Notes: a model not told the origin generated them from the sequence alone. Counted from the stretch's first letter, positions 8,449 through 17,772 are shown. The stretch is 64,000 nucleotides of DNA from Stenotrophomonas tumulicola (GCF_014117215.1 NZ_JACGXS010000002.1:460290-524289), one strand, 5' to 3'. Program-made: numbers and translations.

Positions 8449-9621
8449 TCAGTCCCAGCCTTTCCGGCCAGCGCGCAGGTACGGCAGCACGGACAACAGC
8501 GCCAGCACGGCCAGCACCATGCCGATCCACAATGCCGACCGCAGGCCGTAGCCGGCGGAGATCGCCATGCCACCCAGGTAGGAGCCGCCGCCCAGGCCGA
8601 TGTTGATCACCGAGGTGTGCACGGCATTCACCATCGGGCCGGGATGGGCGACGCTGACGATGCGCGCCATCATCGCCGGGTTCATCGGTACGCCGGACAG
8701 GCCGATCAGGACCACCGCCACGATCGCCACCCACTTGTACTGGGCGAATATCGCCATGCCGAACAGCGACACGGTGAGCACGCTCAGCCCGACGACCATG
8801 ATGGCCAGGCTGTGGCGGTAGGCCAGGCGACCGGTAATCACGTTGCCCACGATGTTGGACAGTCCATAGACCATCAGGATGAACGGCACGACGGTCATGC
8901 TGAAACCGGTGACGTCGACCAGCACCGGCACGAAGTAGCTGAAGGCCGCGAAGGCGGCACCGAGGATCAGGCAACTGGTGGCGCAGGCTTTCCAGTAGGC
9001 CGTGTTCCTGAAAGCCTTGAGCTCCTCTTCCATCTTCAGCGTGCCGCCACCTGCCAGTTGGGGCAGCAGGCGGACCAGGGCGAACAGGCAGGCCAGCACC
9101 AGCACGGCCACCAAGCCAAAGCTGACGCGCCAGCCCCAGTGCTGGTCGACGATGGTTGCCAGCGGAACGCCGAATACGTTGGAGACCATGAAGCCGCCAA
9201 TCACCACCGAGGCGGCGAGCGGGCGGTTTTCCACTGGAACCAGCGCCATGCTGGTGGCCAGGGAAAGGCTCAGGCAGCCTGCGCACAACACGCCGGTGAT
9301 GACACGGATGGCTACCAGCACGTGGTAGTCCGAGTTGAAGGCGCTCAGGCCCTGCGCCAGCACATACAGGGCCAGCAGCCACAGCAACGTGGACCGATAG
9401 GGCACTTTCAGTTTCAGGAACACATAGGTAAGCACCGGGCCGCCAAGCATGACGCCGAAAGCGTAGTACGAGATCAGGTGGCCGACCTCGCCCACGGTGA
9501 CGCCGAATGCTGCGGACAGGGTAGACATCATGCCGGCCACCATCAGTTCGGCGGTGCCGAGGGAAAATATGGCCAAGCCCAGCACGTAGACGGAAATCGG
9601 CAAGCTCTTCTTCGATGACAT
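8449..9621 (-). CDS. MFS transporter, DHA1-like drug or sugar efflux family
   Basis: 390 residues with twelve hydrophobic segments in two halves. The N-terminal region ISVYVLGLAIFSLGTAELMVAG and the following DxxxxGxLISYYAFGVMLGGPV motif match the AraJ/YdhP/NepI branch of DHA1 transporters, which export drugs, sugars or nucleosides. It sits in the inner membrane and is probably proton-coupled. A TetR-family gene lies 82 bp upstream on the same strand, and a 16-bp dyad in the gap matches one in the TetR gene's own promoter, so the TetR protein likely represses this transporter. The substrate is not evident. Confidence 0.85.
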   Translation of the reverse strand: MSSKKSLPISVYVLGLAIFSLGTAELMVAGMMSTLSAAFGVTVGEVGHLISYYAFGVMLGGPVLTYVFLKLKVPYRSTLLWLLALYVLAQGLSAFNSDYHVLVAIRVITGVLCAGCLSLSLATSMALVPVENRPLAASVVIGGFMVSNVFGVPLATIVDQHWGWRVSFGLVAVLVLACLFALVRLLPQLAGGGTLKMEEELKAFRNTAYWKACATSCLILGAAFAAFSYFVPVLVDVTGFSMTVVPFILMVYGLSNIVGNVITGRLAYRHSLAIMVVGLSVLTVSLFGMAIFAQYKWVAIVAVVLIGLSGVPMNPAMMARIVSVAHPGPMVNAVHTSVINIGLGGGSYLGGMAISAGYGLRSALWIGMVLAVLALLSVLPYLRAGRKGWD

Positions 9622-9644
9622 GCTTCTCGATCTTCTCCTTATAG

Positions 9645-9660
9645 TGGAATAAACGTTACA
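9645..9660. promoter_or_regulatory. Candidate TetR operator before the MFS gene
   Basis: TGGAATAAACGTTACA lies 24 bp upstream of the MFS start. Its reverse complement matches the dyad at 10340-10355 at 13 of 16 positions. The shared element in both promoters points to one repressor for both genes. Confidence 0.55.
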
Positions 9661-9703
9661 AAAATCGGCGGAAGGCGGCGGACAGAACGTCGGCCAGCGC
9701 GGC

Positions 9704-10306
9704 TTAGAGATTGATCAACAGGCCGGCCACGACATCTTCGAGGACCGCCCTGTCCGGGATGTTGCGGCTCAGCACCCGCAGGCCGTAGTAGCCCGCCAGG
9801 AAGCCTCGTGCCATCTGCATGGCCGATGCCTTGCCAGCCACTTCGCCGGTCCGTTGGCCTTCGGTGAACACCGCAACCAGGGTCTGTTCCAGTCGCTGCC
9901 GGTATTCCTGGTTCAGCGTGGCAACCGCTTCATCCTTGCTGCCACGTTCCAGTGCGGAGAACAGCACCATTGCATCGTGCTGTCCCGGCTGGCTGAGATC
10001 TTCGTCCATGCCCCACAGCAACAGGGTGTGCAGCCTGGCCTTCACCGGCCCGGGCTGCATGAGAATGGCCAGCTGCGCCGCCATCGTCTGTTCATGGCTG
10101 CGCAGCAACGCCTGCTCATACAGCCCCTGCTTGCTGCCGAAGGCGTTGTAGAGGCTGCCCCTGCCCAGCCCGGTGCCGTCGCAGAGATCCTGCGCCGAGG
10201 TGCCAGCGAAACCATTGACGCTGAACACTGCCACGGCAGCGTCGATGACGTCCTCGTCTTCGAACTGCCTGGGGCGACCCGGATAGGACGATTTTTCAGT
10301 GCTCAT
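9704..10306 (-). CDS. TetR/AcrR family transcriptional repressor
   Basis: 200 residues. The N-terminal helix-turn-helix is clear: VIDAAVAVFSVNGFAGTSAQ followed by LCDGTGLGRGSLYNAFGSK, the standard TetR recognition segment (residues 20-65). The C-terminal ligand domain is of the common AcrR type and names no ligand. The gene is 82 bp upstream of the MFS exporter on the same strand, and candidate operators precede both, so autoregulation plus control of the exporter is the likely scheme. Other regulators of this size control oxidised-thiol or electrophile efflux, but that is not shown here. Confidence 0.88.
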   Translation of the reverse strand: MSTEKSSYPGRPRQFEDEDVIDAAVAVFSVNGFAGTSAQDLCDGTGLGRGSLYNAFGSKQGLYEQALLRSHEQTMAAQLAILMQPGPVKARLHTLLLWGMDEDLSQPGQHDAMVLFSALERGSKDEAVATLNQEYRQRLEQTLVAVFTEGQRTGEVAGKASAMQMARGFLAGYYGLRVLSRNIPDRAVLEDVVAGLLINL

Positions 10307-10339
10307 GGCGGGGCGAGGAGGGCATCTGCCCGCTTCTTA

Positions 10340-10355
10340 TGGAATGTTTGTTCCA
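10340..10355. promoter_or_regulatory. Candidate TetR operator before the tetR gene
   Basis: TGGAATGTTTGTTCCA has 5-bp inverted arms (TGGAA/TTCCA) around a 6-bp centre and lies 33 bp upstream of the TetR start. It is nearly the same element as the one before the MFS gene. Confidence 0.55.
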
Positions 10356-10396
10356 ATATTCTAGCATGCGGATGGCGAGGCGAACCGGGCCCAATG

Positions 10397-10424
10397 AAAA
10401 AGCCACCCGCATGCGGGTGGCTTT
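10397..10424 (-). terminator. Intrinsic terminator of the pcm-tolC operon
   Basis: On the minus strand, an 11-bp perfect stem (AAGCCACCCGC/GCGGGTGGCTT) is followed by a run of T. It begins 23 bp past the tolC stop codon. Confidence 0.85.
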
Positions 10425-10447
10425 CCATTCCAGGCAACCTGCGCCGG

Positions 10448-11809
10448 TCAGTTGCCGACGGTGGTGCTCGGGTTGCCTGCATCGACGGTCAGCAGGCGGT
10501 TGATGTCCTGCAGTTCGGCGATGTCCAGGCTGCCCACGGCCTGGCTCAGCAGCAGGCGGTTCTGCAGGAAGGTGTAGCGCGCATTGGCGTAATCCAGCTG
10601 CGCCGAGAACAGGATGCGCTGGTTCTGGATCACGTCCAGCACGGTGCGGGTACCCACTTCCAGGCCAACCTGCGATGCGTCGTACGCGCTCTGCGCCGAC
10701 ACCACCGCCAGGCGACGCGCTTCCACTTCGCTGATGCCGGCGACCAGGGTCTGGTAGGCATTGCGGGTGTTGCGGTCCAGTGCACGCTTCTGCTGCTCGT
10801 AACCGTCCTGCGCGATGTCACGGTTGGCCAATGCCTGGCGGACCGCGGACTGGGTGGCGCCACCGGCGAAGATCGGTACGTTCAGGGTCAGGCCGATGCT
10901 GTTGGTGCGTGCATCCGGGCTCAGCGAACCGGCACCGGTGCTGTCACCCCAGGTAGCGGTCTTGCCCCAGCTGCCGCCCAGCGACAGCGTCGGCAGGTGG
11001 CCGCCACGCGCGGACTGCACGCTGGCTTCGGAAGCGCTCACCGCCAGCTCCTGTGCCTTCAGCGCCGGGTTCTGCGCGACGGCATCCTGCACCAGCTGGT
11101 CCACGTTGCCGCGGTTGGCCGGCACTTCCGGACGGAAGTCTTCCGGCAGGCCACGCAGGTTGGTCACCGGCTGGCCGGTCAGTTCGGTCAGTGCCTGGTA
11201 GGCGTCGGCCAGCGTGTTCTGCGACACGATGGTATTGGCGCGTGCCTGGTCGAACTGGGCGCGGGCTTCATGCACGTCGGTGATGGGGGCGAGGCCCACT
11301 TCCAGGCGCTTGTCAGCGAAGTCGAACTGCTTCTTGGCGGCTTCTTCGTTGGTCTTGGCGGCGTTCAGCGATTCGATCGCCACCAGCACGTTGAAATAGG
11401 CGGCAGACGTGCGGACGATCAGGTCGTCGTTGGCCGAATCGAGGGTGAAGTCGGCGGCCTTGCTCAGCTCGCGCTGCGCGCGCAGGGTGCTGAACTGGCT
11501 CCAGTTGAACAGGGTCTGGCTGCCGTCGAGGGTGTAGCTGCGGCGACGGCCGTCGATGGTGCCGCTGTTACGCGACGCATCGGCCTCGGTGCGCGTGCGG
11601 TTCAACGTGGCCACGCCGTTGATCTGCGGCAGCAGGGCGGCACGTGCCTGCACGGCGCCTTCCTTGTCGAACAACCGGGTGGATTCGGCTGCCGACAACT
11701 GCGGGTCGCCGTTGCGCGCCATTTCGTAGACCTGCAGCAGGTCGGCGGCGTGGGCGGACAGCGGCAGCAGGGCGGTGGCCAGCGCAATAGCGAGGGTTCG
11801 GCGGATCAT
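10448..11809 (-). CDS. tolC: TolC-type outer-membrane efflux channel
   Basis: 453 residues with a signal peptide (MIRRTLAIALATALLPLSAHA) and two repeats of the outer-membrane efflux protein fold, rich in Ala/Gln/Leu coiled-coil helices (for example around NIVSQNTLADAYQALTELTG and VEARRLAVVSAQSAYDASQVG). Conserved PTLSLGGSWG and NVPIFAGGATQSAVRQA segments match TolC. It would form the exit duct for RND, ABC or type I export. The start at 11809 follows AAGGAAG and fits the signal peptide. pcm lies 16 bp upstream; with smeRo and smeO-smeP the layout equals the S. maltophilia SmeOP-TolCSm locus, where this channel (TolCSm) serves SmeOP. A strong terminator follows. Confidence 0.9.
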   Translation of the reverse strand: MIRRTLAIALATALLPLSAHAADLLQVYEMARNGDPQLSAAESTRLFDKEGAVQARAALLPQINGVATLNRTRTEADASRNSGTIDGRRRSYTLDGSQTLFNWSQFSTLRAQRELSKAADFTLDSANDDLIVRTSAAYFNVLVAIESLNAAKTNEEAAKKQFDFADKRLEVGLAPITDVHEARAQFDQARANTIVSQNTLADAYQALTELTGQPVTNLRGLPEDFRPEVPANRGNVDQLVQDAVAQNPALKAQELAVSASEASVQSARGGHLPTLSLGGSWGKTATWGDSTGAGSLSPDARTNSIGLTLNVPIFAGGATQSAVRQALANRDIAQDGYEQQKRALDRNTRNAYQTLVAGISEVEARRLAVVSAQSAYDASQVGLEVGTRTVLDVIQNQRILFSAQLDYANARYTFLQNRLLLSQAVGSLDIAELQDINRLLTVDAGNPSTTVGN

Positions 11810-11825
11810 TGCGGCTTCCTTGGAC

Positions 11826-12473
11826 TCAGAGGTGGAACTGGGGGGCCGGCGCGGCGCCGCGCAGGTAATCGATATCGGTTTCGAACAGCGATTCGGTGCT
11901 GCCGTCGGCCTTGGACAGGATGGCTTCCATCGCCGGCGAACGGCCATGGATGACGAACAGGCGACCACCCGGACGCAGCCACGAGGCAAACTGTGACGGC
12001 ACAGTGTCGACTGCGCCAGTGACACAGATCACATCGAAGCGGCGTTCGGTCTGCCATGCCAGCGCGTCGGCCACTTCCACGCGCACGTTCGTGCCCAGGC
12101 CAGTGGTATCCAGGCGGGTGCGTGCGATGGCGGCCAGTTCCGGGTCGATTTCAAGGCTCAACACATCACGCGCCAAGGCGCCGATGCAGGCCGACAGGTA
12201 GCCGCTGCCGGTGCCGATCTCCAGCACTTCGTCGCCCGGCTGCAAGTCCAGCGCCTGCAGGGTGCGGCCTTCGACTACCGGCTTCATCATCTTCTGGTCG
12301 GCGTTGAGCGGCAGTTCGATGTCCGCATAGGCCAGCGCGCGGTGTGCTTCGGCCACGAAGGCTTCGCGCGGCAGGCGGGCAAGGACGTCGAGCACCTTGA
12401 TGTCCAGCACGTCCCAGGGACGGACCTGCTGTTCCACCATCAGTTCACGGGCGTGGGCGTAATCAATCGTCAT
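11826..12473 (-). CDS. pcm: Protein-L-isoaspartate O-methyltransferase family protein
   Basis: 215 residues. The SAM-binding motif I is VLEIGTGSGYLSACIGALA (about residues 84-102), with the post-I acidic residue in LSLEIDPELA, and the family's N-terminal MVEQQVRPW is present. True PIMT enzymes methylate damaged isoaspartyl residues for repair. This branch, found next to tolC in Xanthomonadaceae and pseudomonads, has weaker isoaspartate-binding features (KMMKPVVEG replaces the canonical QTIS-type segment), so its substrate is less certain. It is 16 bp upstream of tolC and cotranscribed with it. The link to efflux is positional only. Confidence 0.85.
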   Translation of the reverse strand: MTIDYAHARELMVEQQVRPWDVLDIKVLDVLARLPREAFVAEAHRALAYADIELPLNADQKMMKPVVEGRTLQALDLQPGDEVLEIGTGSGYLSACIGALARDVLSLEIDPELAAIARTRLDTTGLGTNVRVEVADALAWQTERRFDVICVTGAVDTVPSQFASWLRPGGRLFVIHGRSPAMEAILSKADGSTESLFETDIDYLRGAAPAPQFHL

Positions 12474-12612
12474 GAGGTTCCAATCCAGCGCAGTGGGCCG
12501 GCCATTTTACCGGTGCCGGAGGCCGGCGGCGCGCCCAGAGCATGTATTCCGGGGCGCCGGCAACGCAGTGCCGGAAGTCATCTCGACCTCCGGCTCGTTC
12601 AGGTTGGGGAAG

Positions 12613-13302
12613 TCATTTCCCATCTGCGGCCTTGGCCGCCGGCCGGGTGGCGTAGGCACGCAGGAAAAAATCGACGCTGGCGGCCACATGCTGGCGTGCG
12701 CCGCCAGCATCGGGTACCGGCTGCAGCCCGCACATCATATGCGTGTGCAGCTCGCCCTTGACCAGCGTCATCAGTTGCAGTGCTGCGGTCGGGAAGTCCT
12801 GGATGTCCAGTTCGCCGCGTTCCGCGCGGGCGCGCAGGAACTCGGCCAGCGCTTCGGTGGTGCGCCTGGGACCTGCCTGCCAGAACATTTCGCGCAGGCG
12901 ATCATCGGTTTCCGGCGCCATCATCACCCGCTGCACGGAGACGGCCGCATCGGAGGTGACCAGGTCGAAGAACGCATGCGCGATGCCCAGCAACTGGTCG
13001 CGCAGCGGGCCCTCCGAATCGGTGACGAACAGCGTATCGGGCAGCATTTCCACGCATTTTGACTTCACCGCTTCGGTGAACAGCGCTTCCTTGTCGCCGA
13101 AATGGCTATAGACGGTCAGCTTGGAGACATTGGCCTGGGCGGCGATTACATCCATGCTTACCCCGGTGTAACCCTGCTCTATGAACAATGCCTTGGCTGC
13201 TTCCAGGATGGCCGCACGCTTGCCCAGATCCTTCGGGCGACCGGGACCGGCAGCCTTCGTGGGCGGTTTGGCAGCCGATTTACGGGAGAAGGGACACATC
13301 AT
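12613..13302 (-). CDS. smeRo: TetR-family repressor of the smeO-smeP efflux operon
   Basis: 229 residues. A basic Ala/Pro/Lys N-terminal tail precedes the helix-turn-helix (ILEAAKALFIEQGYTGVSMD, then VSKLTVYSHFGDKEALF). The C-terminal domain resembles the AefR/TetR_C type. The gene is divergent from smeO with 113 bp between starts, and lies between pcm and smeO as smeRo does in S. maltophilia, so it is named by synteny. Its expected role is to repress smeOP. Two adjacent Met codons (13302 and 13299) could both serve as start. The inducer is unknown. Confidence 0.8.
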   Translation of the reverse strand: MMCPFSRKSAAKPPTKAAGPGRPKDLGKRAAILEAAKALFIEQGYTGVSMDVIAAQANVSKLTVYSHFGDKEALFTEAVKSKCVEMLPDTLFVTDSEGPLRDQLLGIAHAFFDLVTSDAAVSVQRVMMAPETDDRLREMFWQAGPRRTTEALAEFLRARAERGELDIQDFPTAALQLMTLVKGELHTHMMCGLQPVPDAGGARQHVAASVDFFLRAYATRPAAKAADGK

Positions 13303-13415
13303 CCCGCCAATACTAGACCAATCGGTTTGATATTTATACTATACCGGTCAGTTTAATAAACCGGGCTGCTGCGGCGCCCTGTCACTCTATGGCTGCGTTA
13401 TCAGGACGACAACCG
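13303..13415. promoter_or_regulatory. Divergent smeRo/smeO control region
   Basis: The 113 bp between the two starts are far more AT-rich than the flanks. They hold GACCAATCGGTTT (13315-13327), TACCGGTCAG (13342-13351) and the inverted repeat GTTTAATAAAC (13351-13361), all plausible TetR half-sites overlapping promoter-like AT tracts. Exact promoters are not resolved. Confidence 0.5.
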
Positions 13416-14555
13416 ATGAAGATCGTGCGCTGGATGGGAATTGCATTGGGGATGGCCGTGTTGTCGGCCTGTTCCGGCGACAAGGACGCGCCGGAGGCTG
13501 CCGTGCCGGTGCTGGTGGTCCATCCTGCCGGGGTGAGTGGGCAGGCACCCGGGGTGTATCCGGGTGAAATCCGTGCACGCCAGGAAAGCACGCTGTCGTT
13601 CCGCGTCGGCGGCGAGCTGGTCGCGCGCGCGGTCGATGCCGGCCAGCATGTGCGCCGGGGCCAACTGCTGGCCGAACTGGATGTCGCCGATTTCGCGCTG
13701 CAGGCGCGGGCATCAAAGGCACAGCTGGCTGCCGCGCAGGCCGACCTGGTGCGCGCCCGCGACGATCATCGGCGTTATGAAACCCTGGCGGCGCAGCAAC
13801 TGGTCAGTCGCTCGACGCTGGACCAGCAGACCGCCGCACTGAAGGCCGCGCAGGGGCAGGTGGATGCGGCGCGCGCCAACCTGGATGTGCTGGACAACCA
13901 GGCGGGCTACGCCCAGTTGCATGCGCCTGCCGACGGTGTGATCACCCACCGCGAGGCCGAAGTGGGGCAGGTGGTTTCCGCTGGCCAGGCGGTCTTCGAG
14001 CTTGCCGCCGATGGCGCGCGGGAAGTGTTGATCGCACTGCCTGAAGCCACGATCGGCGATCACGCGGTGGGCGAGGCGGTACAGGTGGAATTGTGGAACC
14101 GCGCCGGGCGGATGCTGCCGGGAACGCTGCGCGAGATCGCCGGTGCCGCCGACGCACAGACGCGGACCTACGCGGCGCGGGTGAGCCTGGACGATGCCGT
14201 GCCGGATGGCGTGGAACTCGGGCAGAGCGCCCGGGTCTACAGTCGCGCAGGCCGCAACGGGACCCTGCAGCTGCCATTGGCGGCAGTGCAGCGTGGTGAC
14301 GATGGCAGTGCCAGCGTGTGGGTGGTGGAGCCTGCTTCATCGCGCCTGAAGGCCGTGCCGGTAACCGTCGGGGCGTATGGCAGCGACGCGGTACCCGTAC
14401 ATACCGGTGTGTCCGTTACCGACTGGGTGGTGGCCGCGGGCGGCCATCTGCTGCGCTCCGGGCAGCCGGTGGTGGCGGTGGACCGGCAGAACCGGCCGGT
14501 GCTGAAGCCGGTCGCTGCCGCAGCCGGCTCGGCTGCTCCGAAGGGCGGGGAATAA
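13416..14555 (+). CDS. smeO: RND efflux periplasmic adaptor (membrane fusion) lipoprotein
   Basis: 379 residues. The signal peptide ends in a lipobox (LSAC, Cys near residue 21), so it is a lipoprotein anchored in the inner membrane and facing the periplasm. The HlyD/AcrA lipoyl half-motifs are VRRGQLLAELDVADF and APADGVITHREAEVGQVV; between them lies an Ala/Gln-rich coiled-coil hairpin (about 95-160). It bridges the SmeP pump and TolC. The ATG at 13416 was preferred over one at 13389 because it opens directly on the signal peptide. smeP follows after 4 bp. Name by synteny with SmeOP-TolCSm. Confidence 0.87.
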   Translation: MKIVRWMGIALGMAVLSACSGDKDAPEAAVPVLVVHPAGVSGQAPGVYPGEIRARQESTLSFRVGGELVARAVDAGQHVRRGQLLAELDVADFALQARASKAQLAAAQADLVRARDDHRRYETLAAQQLVSRSTLDQQTAALKAAQGQVDAARANLDVLDNQAGYAQLHAPADGVITHREAEVGQVVSAGQAVFELAADGAREVLIALPEATIGDHAVGEAVQVELWNRAGRMLPGTLREIAGAADAQTRTYAARVSLDDAVPDGVELGQSARVYSRAGRNGTLQLPLAAVQRGDDGSASVWVVEPASSRLKAVPVTVGAYGSDAVPVHTGVSVTDWVVAAGGHLLRSGQPVVAVDRQNRPVLKPVAAAAGSAAPKGGE

Positions 14556-14559
14556 GCCG

Positions 14560-17500
14560 GTGCGCCGCTTCAATCTTTCCGAATGGGCCCTGGCCAATCG
14601 CCCACTGGTGCTGTTTGCCATGCTGGCGTTCGCCTTGATCGGCATCTGGTCGTACAAGCACCTGGGCCAGTCCGAGGACCCGCCATTCACCTTCAAGGCG
14701 ATGGTGGTGCGCACGCTGTGGCCGGGTGCCACCGCCGAACAGGTCTCCAGGCAGGTAACCGAGCCGATCGAGAAGGCGCTGATGAATACCGGCGAGTTCG
14801 AGTTCATCCGCTCTTACTCACGCCCCGGCGAGTCGCAGGTGATCTTCATGGCGCGCGACGACCTGCGTTCGAAGCAGATCCCGGAGCTGTGGTACCAGGT
14901 GCGCAAACGCGTCGGCGACATCCAGGCCACGCTGCCACGTGAGATCGTCGGGCCGTTCTTCAACGACGAATTCGGCGACACCTTCGGCAACATCTACGCC
15001 CTCACCGGCGAGGGATTCGACTATGCGGTGATGCGCGACTATGCCGACCGTATCCAGCTGGAACTGCAGCGCGTGCCGGACGTGGGCAAGGTCGACCTGG
15101 TCGGCCTGCAGGACGAAAAGGTATGGGTTGAACTGTCCAATGCCAAGCTGGCCACGCTGGGGGTATCGATGCAGCAGGTGCAGCAGGCACTGGCTGACCA
15201 GAATGCGATCACCGGCACCAGCTTCTTTGAAACCGGCACCGACCGCGTGCAACTGCGGGTGAGTGGGCAGTTCGACAGCATCGATGCCATCGGCGCGTTT
15301 CCCATCCGCGCCGGCGAGCGCACCGTGCACCTGGGCGACATCGCCGAAGTGAAGCGTGGTTTCGCCGATCCGGCCTCGCCGAAGATGCGCTTCATGGGGG
15401 CCGACGCGATCGGGCTTGCGGTGGCGATGAAGGATGGTGGTGACATCCTCGCCCTCGGCACGCACCTGGACGCGGAGTTCGAACGCCTGCAGAAGACCCT
15501 GCCCGCCGGCATGCAGTTGCGCAAGGTGTCCGACCAACCCAAGGCGGTGGAAGAGTCGGTGGGTGAGTTCGTACAGGTACTGACCGAGGCAGTGGTGATC
15601 GTGCTGCTGGTCAGTTTCTTCTCGCTGGGGCTGCGCACCGGGCTGGTGGTCGGGGTGACCATCCCGCTGGTGCTGGCGATGACTTTCTTCGTCATGCACT
15701 ACTTCGGCATCGGCCTGCACAAGATCTCGCTGGGTGCGCTGGTGCTGGCACTGGGCCTGCTGGTGGACGATGCGATCATCGCGGTGGAGATGATGGCCAC
15801 CAAGATGGAGCAGGGCTACGATCGCCTGCGTGCGGCCAGTTTCGCGTGGGAATCCACCGCGTTCCCGATGCTGACCGGAACGTTGATCACCGCCGCCGGC
15901 TTCCTGCCCATCGCGACGGCTGCATCCAGTACCGGCGAGTACACCCGATCGTTGTTCCAGGTGGTCACCATCGCGCTGGTGGTGTCGTGGATTGCCGCAG
16001 TGCTGTTCATTCCGTACCTCGGTGACAAGATGCTGCCGGACCTGTTCAACCGGCAGCCGCCGAAGCCGACCAGCATCGCCGGACGCTGGCATGCGCAGCG
16101 CCAGCGCTGGGCCGATCGCTACCCGGCGCTGGCATACCTGGTCGCACCACCACTGCATGGCCATGACCATGACCCTTACCAGCGGCCGTTCTATGTGCGT
16201 TTCCGCCGGTTCCTGGATGCCTGCCTGCGCCATCGCTGGTGGGTGATCGCAGCGACGGTACTGTTGTTCGCGCTGTCGCTGGTGATGTTCCGCTTCGTGC
16301 CGCAGCAGTTCTTCCCTGATTCCACCCGCCCCGAGCTGATGGTGGATATCGAGCTTGCCGAAGGCGCATCGTTGAATGCCACCCGCGACCAGGTGGGCAA
16401 GCTGGAGAAGCTGCTGGCCGACCGCGCGGGCATCAGCAACTACGTCGCCTACGTCGGCACCGGATCGCCGCGTTTCTACCTGCCGTTGGACCAGCAGTTG
16501 CCGGCGACCAACTTCGCCCAGTTCGTGGTGCTGGCGCAGGACACCAAGGCACGCGAGACCACGCGCGACTGGCTGCTGCACGAGGTGGTGCCGAAATTCC
16601 CGGACGTGCAGATGCGCGTCACCCGGCTGGAGAATGGTCCGCCGGTGGGGTACCCGGTGCAGTTCCGGGTGTCCGGCGAACACATCGCGCAGGTGCAGGC
16701 GATCGCGCGCCAGGTGGAAGCCAAGGTACGTGCCAACCCGCACACCATCAACGTCAACCTGGACTGGAGCGAGCCGAGCAAGGTAGTGCGGCTGGTGATC
16801 GACCAGGATCGTGCACGCGCACTGGGCGTAAGCAGCGCCCAGGTCAGCCAGTTCCTGGCCAGTTCACTGGCCGGGCAGTCGGTGAGCGTATACCGGGAGG
16901 GCAACCGCCAGATTGAAATACTGCTGCGTGGCCCGGCCGACGAGCGGGCCAACCTGGACCTGTTGTCCAGCCTGTCGATGCCGGCCGCCAACGGGGGCAG
17001 CATCAGCCTGGCCCAGGTGGCGACGCTGGAACATGGCTTCGAGGACGGCATCATCTGGCACCGCGACCGCCTGCCGACGGTGACCGTGCGTGCCGACATC
17101 GGCGATGGCATGCAGCCACTGGACGTGGTCGGGCAGATCCTGCCTTCACTGGACGAGGTACGTGCCCAGTTGCCCAGCGGCTACCTGCTGGAAACCGGCG
17201 GCACGGTGGAGGATTCCGCCCGCGGCCAGGATTCGATCGCGGCGGGCATGCCGCTGTTCCTGGTGGTGGTGGCCACGCTGCTGATGTTGCAGCTGCGCAG
17301 CTTCTCGCGGGCGGCGATGGTGCTGGTCACCGCACCACTGGGGATCATCGGCGCGACGTTGTTCCTGCTCATCTTCCGCGTGCCATTCGGCTTCGTGGCG
17401 CTGCTGGGCACCATTGCGCTGGCGGGCATGATCATGCGCAATTCGGTGATCCTGATCGACCAGATCCAGCAGGATATCGATGCGGGGCATGATCGCTGGC

Positions 17501-17727
17501 ACGCGATCATCGATGCCACGGTGCGCCGCTTCCGGCCGATCGTACTGACGGCGCTGGCGGCGGTGCTGGCGATGATTCCGCTGTCGCGCAGTGCGTTCTA
17601 CGGTTCGATGGCGATCTCGATCATGGGCGGGCTGATCGTCGGCACGGTGTTGACCCTGGTGTTCCTGCCGGCGCTGTACGCGGCGTGGTTTCGGGTAAAG
17701 CCGGGTGAGGTGGGCCAGGCGAGCTGA
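14560..17727 (+). CDS. smeP: RND multidrug efflux permease (inner-membrane pump)
   Basis: 1055 residues, the standard RND size, with twelve membrane helices and two large periplasmic loops. Family marks include the N-terminal WALANRPLVLFAMLAFALIG, GATAEQVSRQVTEPIEKAL (porter domain) and helix 4 LALGLLVDDAIIAVEMM with the paired Asp residues of the proton relay. The second half repeats the pattern (GFVALLGTIALAGMIMRNSV). It uses proton motive force to drive drugs into the TolC duct. The start is GTG at 14560. In S. maltophilia SmeOP-TolCSm contributes to resistance to several antibiotics and dyes; the profile of this copy is inferred. The sequence is closer to the VexF/AcrB-like group that pairs with a two-gene operon. 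Confidence 0.88.
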   Translation: MRRFNLSEWALANRPLVLFAMLAFALIGIWSYKHLGQSEDPPFTFKAMVVRTLWPGATAEQVSRQVTEPIEKALMNTGEFEFIRSYSRPGESQVIFMARDDLRSKQIPELWYQVRKRVGDIQATLPREIVGPFFNDEFGDTFGNIYALTGEGFDYAVMRDYADRIQLELQRVPDVGKVDLVGLQDEKVWVELSNAKLATLGVSMQQVQQALADQNAITGTSFFETGTDRVQLRVSGQFDSIDAIGAFPIRAGERTVHLGDIAEVKRGFADPASPKMRFMGADAIGLAVAMKDGGDILALGTHLDAEFERLQKTLPAGMQLRKVSDQPKAVEESVGEFVQVLTEAVVIVLLVSFFSLGLRTGLVVGVTIPLVLAMTFFVMHYFGIGLHKISLGALVLALGLLVDDAIIAVEMMATKMEQGYDRLRAASFAWESTAFPMLTGTLITAAGFLPIATAASSTGEYTRSLFQVVTIALVVSWIAAVLFIPYLGDKMLPDLFNRQPPKPTSIAGRWHAQRQRWADRYPALAYLVAPPLHGHDHDPYQRPFYVRFRRFLDACLRHRWWVIAATVLLFALSLVMFRFVPQQFFPDSTRPELMVDIELAEGASLNATRDQVGKLEKLLADRAGISNYVAYVGTGSPRFYLPLDQQLPATNFAQFVVLAQDTKARETTRDWLLHEVVPKFPDVQMRVTRLENGPPVGYPVQFRVSGEHIAQVQAIARQVEAKVRANPHTINVNLDWSEPSKVVRLVIDQDRARALGVSSAQVSQFLASSLAGQSVSVYREGNRQIEILLRGPADERANLDLLSSLSMPAANGGSISLAQVATLEHGFEDGIIWHRDRLPTVTVRADIGDGMQPLDVVGQILPSLDEVRAQLPSGYLLETGGTVEDSARGQDSIAAGMPLFLVVVATLLMLQLRSFSRAAMVLVTAPLGIIGATLFLLIFRVPFGFVALLGTIALAGMIMRNSVILIDQIQQDIDAGHDRWHAIIDATVRRFRPIVLTALAAVLAMIPLSRSAFYGSMAISIMGGLIVGTVLTLVFLPALYAAWFRVKPGEVGQAS

Positions 17728-17772
17728 GCCCCGTCGCGGCTGGTGGCAGAAGTACTTTGCCAGTTTCCTGCG

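Noticed and set aside
14818-16743. 641-codon minus-strand open frame inside smeP
   Set aside because: Composition (Gln/His/Arg-rich) and full overlap with a well-conserved RND pump gene mark it as a shadow.
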